In this document: positions 32,786 through 45,000 of the stretch, one piece after another
Layout of the letters: each line of letters begins with the position of its first letter
Position numbering within the stretch: the stretch's first letter is position 1
Source: Grammothele lineata
Lineage: Eukaryota; Basidiomycota; Agaricomycetes; Polyporales; Polyporaceae
Length of the DNA: 64,000 nucleotides
Assembly: GCA_002150815.3 (NCBI GenBank)
Contig: NDFF03000050.1
Span: forward strand, 62,001-126,000
Reading direction: 5' to 3'
Translations under genes and position numbers: made by a program
The notes under the pieces: model-generated
What the model was told of the DNA's origin: nothing
The model's database searches: none
Seen by the model: the letters and a program-made list of their open reading frames with translations, nothing else

Positions 32786-35700
32786 TCACGGCTCATCCTC
32801 AATGAAGATCTGGTCGACGTCCTTCCACGCAATCGCACCAGCCCCACCCTTCTTCCCCGCCCACACCTTCTCGCGCTCGACCCAATACTCAACCTGCTCG
32901 CCCGCCATAGCCGGCATCCACACCCTATCGCCCGTATCCGGCTCCGTCGTCGCCGCGAACCATCTCGGGCGGTGCGGGGGCATCTTGCCCTCCTCCCTCG
33001 CCTTGCGCGTCGCGCGCTGACGCTCCTCCTGCTTGATCTTGAGGTCGTTCGCACGCTCGTACCGCCCGAGCTCGAACGCGCGCTGGTCGGGACGCATCCG
33101 GCAGTCGGTCGGGCACACGTACGGCTTGAGGGTGTCCTCGGGGCAGTCGTTGAGGGTGATCGCGAAGGGCGTGAGGTTGAAGGGGGAGGGCGGCTTGACG
33201 GAGTTGCGCCAGAGGAGGATGTACTCACTCGACACCGAGGGGGAGTTCGGCCCGCTCCCGCCTGTGGCCACGTCCGGATGGAGCTGGCCGACGCCTGTGC
33301 CGACCTGGCGCGCGACGAGCTGGCTGTTCCACCGCCCTGCGATCTCGTACACGATGTTCCCCTCTGAGTCTTGGACGTAGCCCGAGATCTCGAAGGCATC
33401 TTTGCCGCGCCAGCCGCGGGGCTTGAATGTCAACACACACTTGTCGCCCGTGCGGTGATTCGTGATCTACACCAGCGTGAGCGAGATCTAGAAAGACAGT
33501 CAACGGAAGCACGTACCACCATGTCGCCATAATGATCGATCGTAGGCGAACCCAAGATGAAGCCCGAGATGTTCGTCGTGACCTTCTTCCAGCTATAATG
33601 CTCCACAACCCTTCCCTCCAACCCCGGGCCCTTCGCCTTCGGGTACCCCGGCGCGCGCTCCTCGGGAAGCAGGAGCTCGGCGTGGGCGACGCCAGTGGGG
33701 CGGATCTCAAACGACTTGCCCATGAACTTGTTCTGCGCGTCGACTTCGCCGTAGTAGCGCCACGTCGGGGACTCGGCCCAGCACGCGGAGATCGGCGGAT
33801 GGTGGCTGACTTGCTCCGAGACGTAGCGGTACTGCTTATCGTGCCGGACGTACTCGAACGTCTCGCTCTGCGCGATCAGAAGGTCAGCAGTCACTATGGA
33901 CGAAACGCGGAGGGCGGCTTACGAGCATGGGGTTAAAGGGCTTCGCGATACGCCCGATCGTGGACGAGTAGTTGGACATGGCAAACGCTGCAACGAACGC
34001 GATTCGCCTGTGTGGGTCGTTTTCGCCATACGCCGCATCCACTGCGCACGTCGTCAGCGGACCTGCCTCCTCGCTCCATCATGAGAGTACTCACAACACT
34101 CCGAGAACTCCATGTCCTCAGCCTGTATCTCACAGTCAGCACGTCGTCCTCAACCACGACAAAGAGAGACAGGAACGCACCATCCTCTGCAACATACTCG
34201 TCGGCTCATTAAAGAACACCGGAAAACTAATCTTCGTCAAGTCCTTCCCGATACTATTCTTCAGCACCGCCCACAAGCTCATCGGCGGCCTATCGTCACT
34301 CGAGATCGACAGCTTCTCCCTGAGCTTCAAGTACCCCGCGTACACCTCCGGGCTCAGGAACGCCGTAGCAACGCCAGAGGGGGTGCCGGGTGGGGAGAGC
34401 ACGAGCGAGCGCGTAATGACAAGGTTCGGGAGCGTGTTCGACTCGATCGCGTCGAAGAACTCGTCCTCTTCGTCCGTGTCCCCCGCCGCCTCCTCGTCGT
34501 CCCCTGCCACCGCGGACTCTCCAGTAGCAGGAGGGGGCGCCATGATGAGTGAGAACGGCCGCCCGGCGTTGAACGAGGGCCGCGGGCCCTGCGCGTGTCC
34601 AGAGACCGGCGCGGTAGGGGTTGGGACGTCTTCAGGGATCGCTTCGGGGGAGTGTATTATCGGCGCCTCCGCCGTGGGCGTCTGCACCGTTTCCGGGGGC
34701 GGGGACGCCAGTTGACTTTGGCGCCTCCTCACAGTGCCCCCCGCCTCCTGCGCGACGCTCGGCGCGCGCGAACGGCGATTCGGATGCGTCGCGCGCGCCC
34801 TAGCACGGAGCTCCCGCTCCAGCACGTCCCCCTCGCGCACGACAGCCTGCAAGCTCGCCTCCCAAATATTCTGCCGCTCCCTTTCGCGCCGGAGCGCAGC
34901 CTCGTACCACTCCTCGCGCGCCTTGACCATCTGCACGTACTCCGCGAGCATCCCCGATGCCGTCCCGAGCGTATCCCTGAGCGCGCGCGTGAGCTCCTCC
35001 GCGCGGAGCGAGTTCGAGGGTTGGGGGAGCCCGGCGAAGAGCTGCGCGGCGAGCTCGACTTGCGCAACGAGCGAGTTGCCCTGGAGCTCGAACGCGTCTG
35101 CGTGTGGGGGCGCGGCGCGGGTCGAGTCCGCATCGGACGAGTCTCCGTTCTCCTGCTCCTGCTCGCCCTGGTCCTCGAACGGGTTCTCCGCGAGCTCCTT
35201 GCCCAGTCCTTCCCCGCCCGACTCCCCGTCCCCTTGCGAACTCGCGGTGGATGCCAGGCCGTTCCCAGACACCGCTGGGGTGAGATCGCGTCTGCGTGGA
35301 CGGGGCGAGCTGCCCGAGACGGAGAGGGAGGGCTTGAGGCTGGGCGCCTCGCTGTCACCGCTCTTGCGGCTCTGGACGTCGCTCTCGCGCTTGGCAAGCT
35401 CCATGCTCTTCTGGAGCGCGGTGATCCAGCGCGAGGCCTCCACGGGGTGGTTCGCTTTGAGGTACCACTTCTGGATGGAGGAGTGCCCCCGGGAGGGCGT
35501 GGAGTGCACCTCGAAGCGCAAGCCGGAGGTGCCCGTGGGGACGGTCAAGACGGCGTGTCGTAGCGCGATGGAGCCGCGGCACGCGAGGTTCTCGTCGTCT
35601 TGGTGGCGGTAGTCTAAGACGGGAGTCAGGCGCGACGCTCAGAATAGATCGTGATAAGCATACATGACAGGACGCCTTGGTGCAAAACAAACCATCGCGT

Positions 35701-37710
35701 ATTATATCCCCTCGCGACGTTCGTGTACTTGTTCAGGTATCCCCTAAGCTCCGGCGGCTCGGACGAGCTAGCTGGCTCCGCGATCAACGAATTATCCTGG
35801 TTCGTAACTGCGGAATGTCAGACAGTGACGGTGCGCAGATTGAGCAAAAGAACGTACATTGTCGTAGGAATACCCGCACGCGGTCGTCCTTTCCAGCGCT
35901 GTCGTACACCGGGCGCCCTCGCCGGTCACGCACGAAAACATCCGCACCCGCACGAACGGCCAGTTCCACCAAACGCAGGTCTTTGCGTCTTGCGGCTTCG
36001 TGGAGTAGGGTGCGCCCAGAGGAGTCTTCTAGATACGACAAGTCGACGAGGCGTATGCGGGGCGACGAAAGGAGTTGGACGAGCGCTTCTGGGGGTGGCG
36101 AGTTCTGGGGGGAGAGGATGTATGCGCGGAGGAGTGATCGATAGGATGCCGTGAGGAAGGCTCTGGAGTCTGCACGGTGTCGTGTCGGTCTGGGATGTAG
36201 ATGCGAAGGGGGTGATACTCGTACCTTTGATAGCGCGGATTGTATCCTTCCCTCTGGCGACCTCTAGACATGTCTTGCCTTCACTGTCGCGTAGACTGTC
36301 ATCGATGCCCTCCTGCTCCAGCAAGAGGTTGACGACATCCGTTCGTGAGAGGGATGCAGCGAGGTGAAGGGCAGTGGTTCCCGATCCCGGTGGGTATACC
36401 GCGTTCGGGGAGATGGACCGATGAGAAAGCAGGAGCGAGATGGTATCACCTAAAGCAGATATGGATGAGCTGCTGTGGATAACGGTGACGGCAGAAGACA
36501 TACACGACGCGCAGCGGATGGCCAGATGAAGTGCTGCCGCGCCCAAATCGACATCGCTCTCCGAGGAGGTACGCCGGTCTTTCGAGATGTCCGCCAAGAA
36601 CGGGTGTATGCGAGCGGGATCGCCTGGAAACCGAGAGTCAGTGTAGACGATGACAGTATCTACAATCTGCACTCACCGCTCCGTAGCGCAGACAGTAGTC
36701 GGACCTGATAGAGTGAGTCCAATCCAGTACCATCTGTGAATACACGTCGTCAGAACGTATGTCCAGATACAGCGTGCACAACATCGGATGCGAATGGAAG
36801 TCAAGACAACTGGAACAGAGAACCGTAAACAGCCAAATCCGTCTCCCCCGATTGGCAGAGATGTGCATAACACGTGAGAAGAGGTGGGCGAAAGAACCCA
36901 GGACAGGAATGAGAAAGGCAAGCGATTCCATTCCTCGCGACTTGCACCGCGCGCAACAAGCGCGTCCGCACACGGTGGACAACTGGGCTTCTGCGGGCCC
37001 GGACCGCGGCCCGCCCCAGCGACTCCCGCTCACAGCGCCCGAGAAGATTGGGGAAGCACCGAGCACCGCCTATTTCTAGATGACGCAGAGCGTCGAGCGG
37101 TGGCTCTCGAGCGCGGGGACAGTGGGGAGAGTCCCTGGGGCGGGCGAGCTGGCGCACGGTGCCCGCGCTCTGGTGGAGGCTCCCCGACCCATCAACCATC
37201 TTGAAGGCAAGACCGAGGGTCCGATGCGAGGAAAGGGTAGACCACAACAGAGAAACAATCGAGAGGCGGTAGCTGGAGAGCGTGTATGCGCCAGGATACA
37301 CGAGGGCACCAGGGCAGGGCAGGGTAGGGCGGGACGCTATCGTCGCGCGGGGCGGAACCCCACGAAGGCGCGTGTCCTTGCCGGACCTTGGGAATGGCGG
37401 CCACATCGAGCACGAGGAATCGAAACGCAGATGCCCACGAAACTCGACGGCCAGTGCACTCGTCCTACAGCTCGGGCGGGCGGTAAGACTCACAGAGGAC
37501 CTTCGTGTCCTCCCGTCGGTCTCGGTTTTCCATGTTCTATTCCCCGATCGTGTATGCGCCGCCCCTCAGTAGCCCCCCTCGCGTACGTTCCACCAGAGCC
37601 TCCCCAAGAAACCTCCCAAACCATGTCGCGTCACAGAGAAGAACTGCCCACTCACTTCGAGGACCGCTGAGGATGGAGGCAGAGAAGGAGGCGTTGGGTT
37701 CGTGAGCCAT
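32786..37710 (-). CDS. oxysterol-binding protein, Osh1/2 type (ankyrin-PH-FFAT-ORD)
   Basis: Ten exons give 1192 residues: 37710-37656, 36733-36677, 36623-36225, 36169-35858, 35807-35664, 35613-34181, 34122-34095, 34041-33923, 33867-33517, 33466-32786. The N-terminal ankyrin repeats ([40 protein letters not shown]) span about 40-270. A PH domain follows ([22 protein letters not shown] to [11 protein letters not shown], about 285-395). Then come a disordered, coiled linker, an exact FFAT core EFFDAIE (about 705) for binding VAP proteins of the ER, and the sterol/lipid-transfer ORD with [24 protein letters not shown] and the signature EQVSHHPP (867-874). It should move sterol or phosphoinositide between the ER and Golgi, vacuole or plasma membrane. 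The first exon (18 codons) is placed 922 nt upstream on phase alone and is the least certain part. Confidence 0.9.
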
Positions 37711-40003
37711 TGGGTCTTCGTTTCAAAATTACTATGAGTTGTAGTGCATTCCAAGAAAGGATTAGGATATCGCCAAGAGAGGAGCGGGATGAGGGGTAGG
37801 GGCTAGGAGACGGTGAGCGGGATGGACGAGGTATGCACATTCCATCCTCCCCTTTCCGGTATCGCCACTCGGCCACGCTCAGCGCCTATGATTGAAACTC
37901 AGATTATACTGGCCTATAGCCGTAAATCGCAAGTCTTATCGGATCTTACCCACGTAGTGAGTAATCAATCTCCGCTGGCATTTTGCCTGGCTACGTCACC
38001 GGTCCTGATTTAGCTCAAGCCATGTCCCACCTTCATCGTTTCAACGCCGCGTTCAACGGTCTCTTGTGTTTCACCGAATACTTCGGCGGTCGTCAGCCAT
38101 GGCTGTTTGCTTACCCCATCTCATCATCTTTTTTCCTCTACGACTTATCGATAGATCAACTCGCTCTCTCGTGCAAACCGAGGCCCAACCTCGACTACTC
38201 ACTAGCGCTACCAGCCAATTAGGCTTCGGCTAGTCATGACTGTCGCCTATAGTAGACGTTCAACGCATGCAGGTGAGCCATCCCGCAACCGCTCGGCGAT
38301 GGCTCGGCGTGCTGATCCTTTACATCTTGCTATCCTCAGCGACCAGCGACCGATATTTAGCGCGACGATCAGCTCGCAGATCTCGGGCCTCATGAATCGA
38401 AAGAAGGGCGAGCTCGCCTGCGTCTTACGGCATCATTGTCCCTCGGGATGGTGCATGCGCCCTGACAGAATTTGACAGCTGGCGGCTCCGAGATTCTCTA
38501 CTAGCAAATAGCCTTGCCTCGACTTCACGGCCGTCGACCTCGACATCGTGGACACGATACGTCAGTATTCATCTCGAGCTACACCTGCGCTTCACTGAGT
38601 TTGTCGTTGTACACACCCCTAGGTGAGCACAACCTGTCCCGGTCAACCTGAGGCAGACCGCCTGGATGACGATCTATCAATCCTCATACCGACCGACGTT
38701 ACTTTCTCCGTTAGTGGTACAATGCGCAAGCAACGGTCTTACCTTTAGGGGGCTGGTGTCCAATACGCGTACGATGAGATCTTCCTCCTCCGCCTTAGTG
38801 GCGCACCCCGCTGACCATTTCCAACGCTCCTAGGCCTGCCACCCACACAACGCACCTTCGCGGCATCAAATCTGCAGCGACCGCTCCCAGCCGCTCCCCT
38901 TTGTCCATTTCCCTGCCCGCCCCTGGATACCTTGTACCCATCACGCCTTTACCGCATTCCTGCAGGTCCTACGCGTGCAGCAGTCCCCGCGCGAGCTCGT
39001 TTCGCGCCCTGGGTCATCGATGGCCCCTGCTGTCCGATAGGGTGGCTCACCCAGTGCCTCGCCTCGCGCCCGCCGCGCCCTTCCCTAGCCTTAATGACGC
39101 ACTAACAACGAGCAACGTCAACCACGCGCACGCCACGCGCGTCCCCTCGGCCCACAATATGCCCCCGTCCGGAAGCGGCGCGACACTCGACGGGGCTCGC
39201 GGAGCGAGACTTTTGTTCCCGCTCCTGGATCCGCGCGCGATCTGGCCCGTGTCGCCCGCAGAGATCCGCCCGCTCTTTCCCCACTGCCACAGTTGCGATC
39301 CCGGGCGATTCCCCGTGCTGCACAAGGTACGCCTGCAGCTGCACCCTTCACTCTGGAGTGTGTGCTGGGCCGCCAAGCACCGTTTGCACCCACGTAGACG
39401 CAAATTATAGCGCAAGAGCGGCTTCGGGTGCCTGCAGCCTCGTCAATTACGGTCTCGCCACCTGCTGCTTCTACAGCTGCAACCTGAGGCTCTGCAGCGA
39501 CGGCGCCGCTTCCTCCCCCGCCCACGCGCCATCTCGACATGCCGCTACCCTCGACATCGAACGCTCGCGAGCCGCCCTAGACGACAGCGACAGACTACGT
39601 ACGCCCCGCAAGCGCGCGCGATGCGGCCCCGCCCCGGTGGGCCTAGCCCATATGTGGCGCGGAGCGCGACCGGCTGGGATGCACTACATCAACCCGCGCG
39701 CGTCCCCTGCGCCCGTGTCTGTCTACATCGGCGTGCCTCTTCATTCCTTGGCGTGTCCGCCCGCCCTCCCGTACGCCCGCGACCCTCCCAACTCCGGTCC
39801 CCACGCGAGCCAGTGATCGAGGTGCGAAGACCGGGTCTCTGTTTTCCCCGGCCCTCCTCCGCTCGCTGCTCGCGGCGTCGAGCTTCAAGCCCCGCGCCGC
39901 TCGTCTTCGACATTCTGCACTCCGCGTCGATCGTTTCGGCGACGCGACGTTCTCTTGATCGACTGCTCCTCCATCTCATAGTATAGCCACAGTCCCAGCG
40001 GGC
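37711..40003. other. long divergent intergenic region, ORP / WOPR regulator
   Basis: About 2.3 kb. Open frames of up to 170 codons (for example 38901-39410 +) overlap in several frames and show no domain. A long upstream region is common for WOPR-type master regulators and may hold a long 5' leader. No RNA gene or repeat was recognised. Confidence 0.4.
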
Positions 40004-41709
40004 ATGTCTCAGCCAGGGTCTCGTCCCCGAGCGCGCGCAGCCGGCTCCCTCAGGTCCGCGTTCGCAGTGAACACGGCCGCAGCCTCCTCCACGGCCTCCG
40101 CTCCCTCCTCCTCCGCGACGCCCGCATCACCCTCTACAGCTTCAACACCAACTCCAGCGACGACGACGACAATCGCGCCAGACGAAACTCCCATCCTACG
40201 CGGATGGATCCGCACAACCACAGACGCCCTCCTCGTCTTCGAGGGCTCGCGGCGGGGCGCGGTCCCGCGCGTCCGACGGCGGTTCCACGAGCTTGAGAAG
40301 CGCGCCATCCTCACCTCGGGCGCGATCCTCGTCTTCGCCGAGGAGGAGTGCGGGATCCGCCGCTGGACGGACCCGTTCGCGTGGTCTGCGTCGAGGATGC
40401 AGGGGCATTTTCTTGTAAGTGTTACCTTTCCCTTTCGTCCCTTCGGTCACGGCGAGGTGCGGATGGGAGGCTGATGTAGGTGTAGATGTATAGGGAGCGC
40501 GAGGAGGCGGAGGGAGGCGAGGCGGACGGGCCGCTGCATTGCTCGGCGCTGCCACTTCCCTCGCACAAGGCTTCCGGAGGAGGCGATCCGGACCTGGAGC
40601 ACTGCATCCTCGGGAGCTGGAACAAAGGACGGGGGCTCAAGGAGAACGGGCTCATGAAGAAGGTACGACTCCTACTTCCCTTTCGTCCTTCTTCTCACCT
40701 AATTCTGTATGATTTGACAGACGATCTCGCTGGTGATCGAAGGCACGACGTACCACCTCGTCTCGTACTATCACCCCTCCGACGTCCGTTCCGGCCTCCT
40801 CCAGACCCCGTCTACGATGCCGCACCTCGCGCACCTCGAGATCAGTCAAGCGGTCCTCAATGGCCTCGCTGAGCCTGCTCCCTCTACCGGCTCGGGCGGG
40901 AAGGCGCAGCGGAGCCGCTCGGGGCGCGCGTACGTCCTTTTGTTCGTGCGGTCGTTCAGGGCTCGCGCTGATGGTCCTTCTACGACAGTCACGCCGCGCG
41001 CGAAGCATCTGCCATCACTCGTACCCCGCGCGGACGCACGAAGCTCGAGGTGCCACCTTCGCCCGTGCTTGTCCCGCAGCTCGCCCCAGCGCCGGTGCCG
41101 GTTTCGGGCCTGAGTCTGCCTTCCCCTATGGGCTCTCCCGCTGGGCACGACGACCACGCTTTCCCCGTTCACAATCTCCAACCGGCACAGGCGTATGTCG
41201 GTACAACGTACCCGACTCCACCGCCGAGCCTGTGCGCGGCGCCCTCGCCCGTAGAGTACGCGCCTCCGAGCAGCACGCATGTCGCGCAGTGCTACTCCTC
41301 CATCGCCGCTCCCGCCGCCGCTTCGACCTACGAGCCGCACGCGAACGCTCATCACTGCAACGCGTACAACGGCCCGATGTACGCCTCTTCCCCGGACGCG
41401 CACACCGCGCGTCCCAGCCCCGACCCCGGTGCGCACCGCGTCCCCTCGACGTGGGGTGTGTACGACTTCTCTGGCTACCCGCACTTCTGCGACGCCCCCC
41501 GCGAGGACGCGTCCCCTTCCCAACCAGTGCCCCCACAAAAGGCGCACGCGGATGGGAGGGAGCAGGAAGAGTGTCAGCTCGCGCAGGTCTTGTGGCAGTC
41601 TGCGCTTGATACGACAGCGTACGTTCTTCCCAGCGGTCTTGTGCATGATGGGTCTGCCCAGTCTTCTGTGGAGTATCGATATGTTTCGGGGATGGCTGCG
41701 TACTATTGA
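40004..41709 (+). CDS. Gti1/Pac2 family (WOPR domain) transcription regulator
   Basis: Four exons, 40004-40414, 40486-40662, 40721-40929, 40989-41709, give 505 residues. After a Ser/Ala/Thr-rich N-terminus, the bipartite WOPR DNA-binding domain is clear. The first half, ILRGWIRTTTDALLVFEGSR..VPRVRRRF, ends RRWTDPFAWSASRMQGHFLMYRE (about 64-140). A variable linker follows, then the second half, GLMKKTISLVIEGTTYHLVSYY (about 190-218). The C-terminal half is Pro/Ser/Tyr/His-rich and low in complexity, as usual for activation regions. Members (Wor1, Gti1, Pac2, Sge1, Ryp1) control morphology, gluconate uptake, conjugation and effector expression in fungi. The ATG chosen is the only one before the domain in this frame after a long CT-rich leader. 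It converges on nitrite reductase. Confidence 0.9.
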
Positions 41710-42056
41710 CTGGGCTGGATTTGGGCATGAGATTCATACTGCGGTGACGTAGGTGCGGACTTACGCGTCGTTTCCCCCGAGATGATAGGTATGTTACTGT
41801 ATGTTGATTCCTTTGTCTCCTTCCCTATTGTACATGCCGATGTTTTGACTATCTACGCATCCTGCGTCAGTGCATTGCCTGTTCAACGGTACTACTTCGT
41901 GTTCGGGCGATCTCGTTTATCGCAAGCTACATATGTTCTCATAATTGGACACTTGGAACGCGTACAGGACCCCAGCTACGACTTTGTAGATATAGCCCTT
42001 CTCATCACTACCACCATACCATCCCGCGTACACATACACGCTCATGTATAACACGT
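41710..42056. other. convergent intergenic, WOPR regulator / nitrite reductase
   Basis: About 350 bases between two convergent stops, AT-richer than the coding flanks, with no gene. Presumably both 3' untranslated regions. Confidence 0.5.
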
Positions 42057-45000
42057 TCACCAGTCCAGCTTGCTGTCGCCGCACGAGGTTCCACTACACC
42101 CACCCTCTCCCTCCTCTGTAGGGCCCACGATCTCCACAGCAGACTCCCCCGTGACACCCTTGTCGACCAGCTCCGCCGTAGCTTGCCGAACCATCCACTT
42201 GGACGTTCCGATAACGGCATCCAGCTCCCCTGGCTCAGGGAGCAGCACAAGCACACTCTCGCCCTCCTGTTTCGCCTCGAACGTAGCGACCCCGTAATCG
42301 GCGTCGTTCAGACACACGCCTGTAGCGAGGTCGAAGTTGCGCTTGTGCATCGGGCACGAGACGTACGGCGCCGCGGAGGTAGAGGGGTCGTCTCCGACGA
42401 GGCCGTGATCGAGCACAAAGGCGCGCCGGTGCGGGCACATCTGCTGCGTTGCGAAGAAGCCCCGGTGGGGGACGTGGAAGAGCGCGAGCTGGCTGTCGCC
42501 GTACCGTACGGCGGCCGCACTGTGTGTGCGCGCGAGGTAGCACGAATAGGTCAGTACGCGAGCCATGAAAGAATGAGGAAAGGGGGGCACGTACGTCGTG
42601 CCGCTATCGTTTGGCAAGAGATCTTGGACCGTCGCGAGTTTGCGCCACTTCCAGTCGTCCTTCGGAGAGGCAATGTCGGAGGAGCGGATGATGAGAGATG
42701 GAGTGTTCTTTGGCCAGTTCGCGGGTCGCGTCTGGCCGCGCTCGGAGATCGTCTCGATCTGTCCGACACGCTCCTCCTGTGATCACGATCGACATGACGG
42801 ATCAAGGTCAGCAAAAGTAGAACAAAAACACTGGTCATTCGACGCACGGTGTTGACAAACTGCCGGAATTGCTTCTGGCGCGCCGGGTCGTCGACGACCG
42901 CTTTCCACTCATCGAAGTAGGTTCCGACTAGCTCGTGCATATCCCGCTCGAGATCCTCGCAGATGCCGAGTTCGTCGTCCACAATGATTCGACGAAGTTT
43001 CTGTACAACGAAGTCAACACTTAAGCCCATCTAGTGCCGGGGATGTCTTACGTCGATGCCGCCCTCCATAGCCTCCAGCCATCGTGCAGTGCGCATCAGC
43101 TTGTCCGCAGTGCGGATGTAATACATAATGAACCTATCGAGGATTGGTATCACTTTGGACGGAGGAACGTCTCCGGCTAGTAGAGTCGCATGTCGCGGCG
43201 TTGCACCTAGTCGAGTACCTTGTTAGGAGCATTGACTCAACCATCAAGCTACAGTAGGCGGCTTGCCTCCATTGCCGCACACAAATACTGGAATGCAATC
43301 AGTTTAGCATCCTGGGCGGATCCTAAGAAAGAGGACGCACTGTTCCACCCCTTGTCCGTCGCAATCAGGCCGAAATCTTTGCCTTGCGCCTCCGCACACT
43401 CGCGTACGCAGCCACTCACGCCGCCCTTGAATTTGTGTGGAGAGCGGATACCCTTGTAACGCTGCTCGAGCATGACGGCCACTATCAAGCGCACAATCGT
43501 AAGCGTATGAGCTTGGATCGATAAATAGACTTACTCCCGACTGAGTCACCGATGCCGTAACGACACCAAGATGTCCCAACGCACGACTTAACAGTGCGGA
43601 GAGCCTTTCCTGAACGCGTAGTCCAACATGGAAGGCGTCAGCCCATGATTTGCGGACGAATGGAAGACGCGGAGATGCGTAGGACGAACCGTACGCGTGC
43701 CCACTCTCGAAGCCGGCATCGACAAGCTCCTTCCAGATAGAAGGCAGATCCACCTTCTCAGCACCGAACATGTCAATTCGCTGTCCACCAGTGATCTTCG
43801 TGTACAACCCATCTGGCGAGGCAATTACAACGTCAATATCCTACACTCAGTTCGAGTGACGTATCAAAAGGGACATTTCTTCTAGACGTACATTTCTTGG
43901 CGACCGAACCTATAGCGACTAGTTTGTCTGGGGTAATCTGCAACAGCCGCGATGTCAATGAATATTGAATCTAGATAGAATGGAAGATTGACGTACTTCG
44001 CCAGCTGGTACACGCGGAACAACGGAGAATGTCCCTAGGAAATTGCAGAAGGGTCAGATGTGGCGGTAAGTGCGACGTATCATGGGGGAGTCTAACCATT
44101 GCGTTGCATGTTGGCGAGGAACCTGCGAAATTGACGTGTTAGTGCAAGGAAGAGTCGTACGTCAATGCAGGCAAGGGATCACCGATCGTTTGTGTCTTGG
44201 TTCCTGAAGTAGTGCGAAAGGAATATCCAAATGTCAGATTAGCTACGCCGGAACGATCTTAGTATATATGATAGTATGACAGCGTACGCGTGATGTGCAG
44301 GATCCATGATGTGCTCGTTGTACAAAGACGAGAGGATGCTTCCAATCGCGGGTTTGCAGATCTCACAGCCCAGGCTGTCTGCTTTGACACCGACAGCGGC
44401 CATGATCTCGGTAGCCGTCTTGAGTTTCTTGATCCTGTCCACCCGCCTGTGTTAGATAGCCATAGGCAGAAGAGGAACTGAGAATGTCGCACTTGACGAC
44501 GTTGAAGAGGTCTGCACGCGACATCGCGAAGTGAGGACACAGGTTGTTGTTAATAGCTACGCCCGCCTTCTTCATCTCGGCCTAGGACTCGCGATTAGGG
44601 GCGCGTTCACCAATATGGAACCGAGCAATGACATGCCTTCATGATGTTGGTAACGAGTGGCAAACCTAGTAGCCGGTACGTAATTAGAATCTGAGGGAAT
44701 TCCGAATATCAGGATATGAATGCGCACATCCTCCACAACCCGTGCCAGCCTTGGTTTTTGCCTTAATGTCCCCGATGCCCGTTGCGCCGTCTTGGACACA
44801 CTTCACGACTTGCCCCTTTGTCACATTCTGTTCTGGAAATTCAGCGATCGATACTGTTAATAGATGCTGGGCGGACGTACGTGGCAGCTGCAAATCTGCG
44901 TGTCATCATCCAAGTCCTCGCCTGCGTCTTCGCCACCGGCGCGAGAGCCGAGCATGAACTGCGATGGTGGGACCTCCAGCGCTTTCTGTACCACGTTGAT

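Noticed and set aside
34011..34044. apparent +1 frameshift in the ORD exon of the oxysterol-binding protein
   Set aside because: On recount the run is four T on the plus strand, and the exon 34041-33923 keeps frame, so the gene is intact.
34595..35563. 322-codon plus-strand frame opposite the oxysterol-binding protein
   Set aside because: An Arg/Leu-rich shadow of the GC-rich linker exon; the PH domain and FFAT motif on the minus strand show which strand codes.
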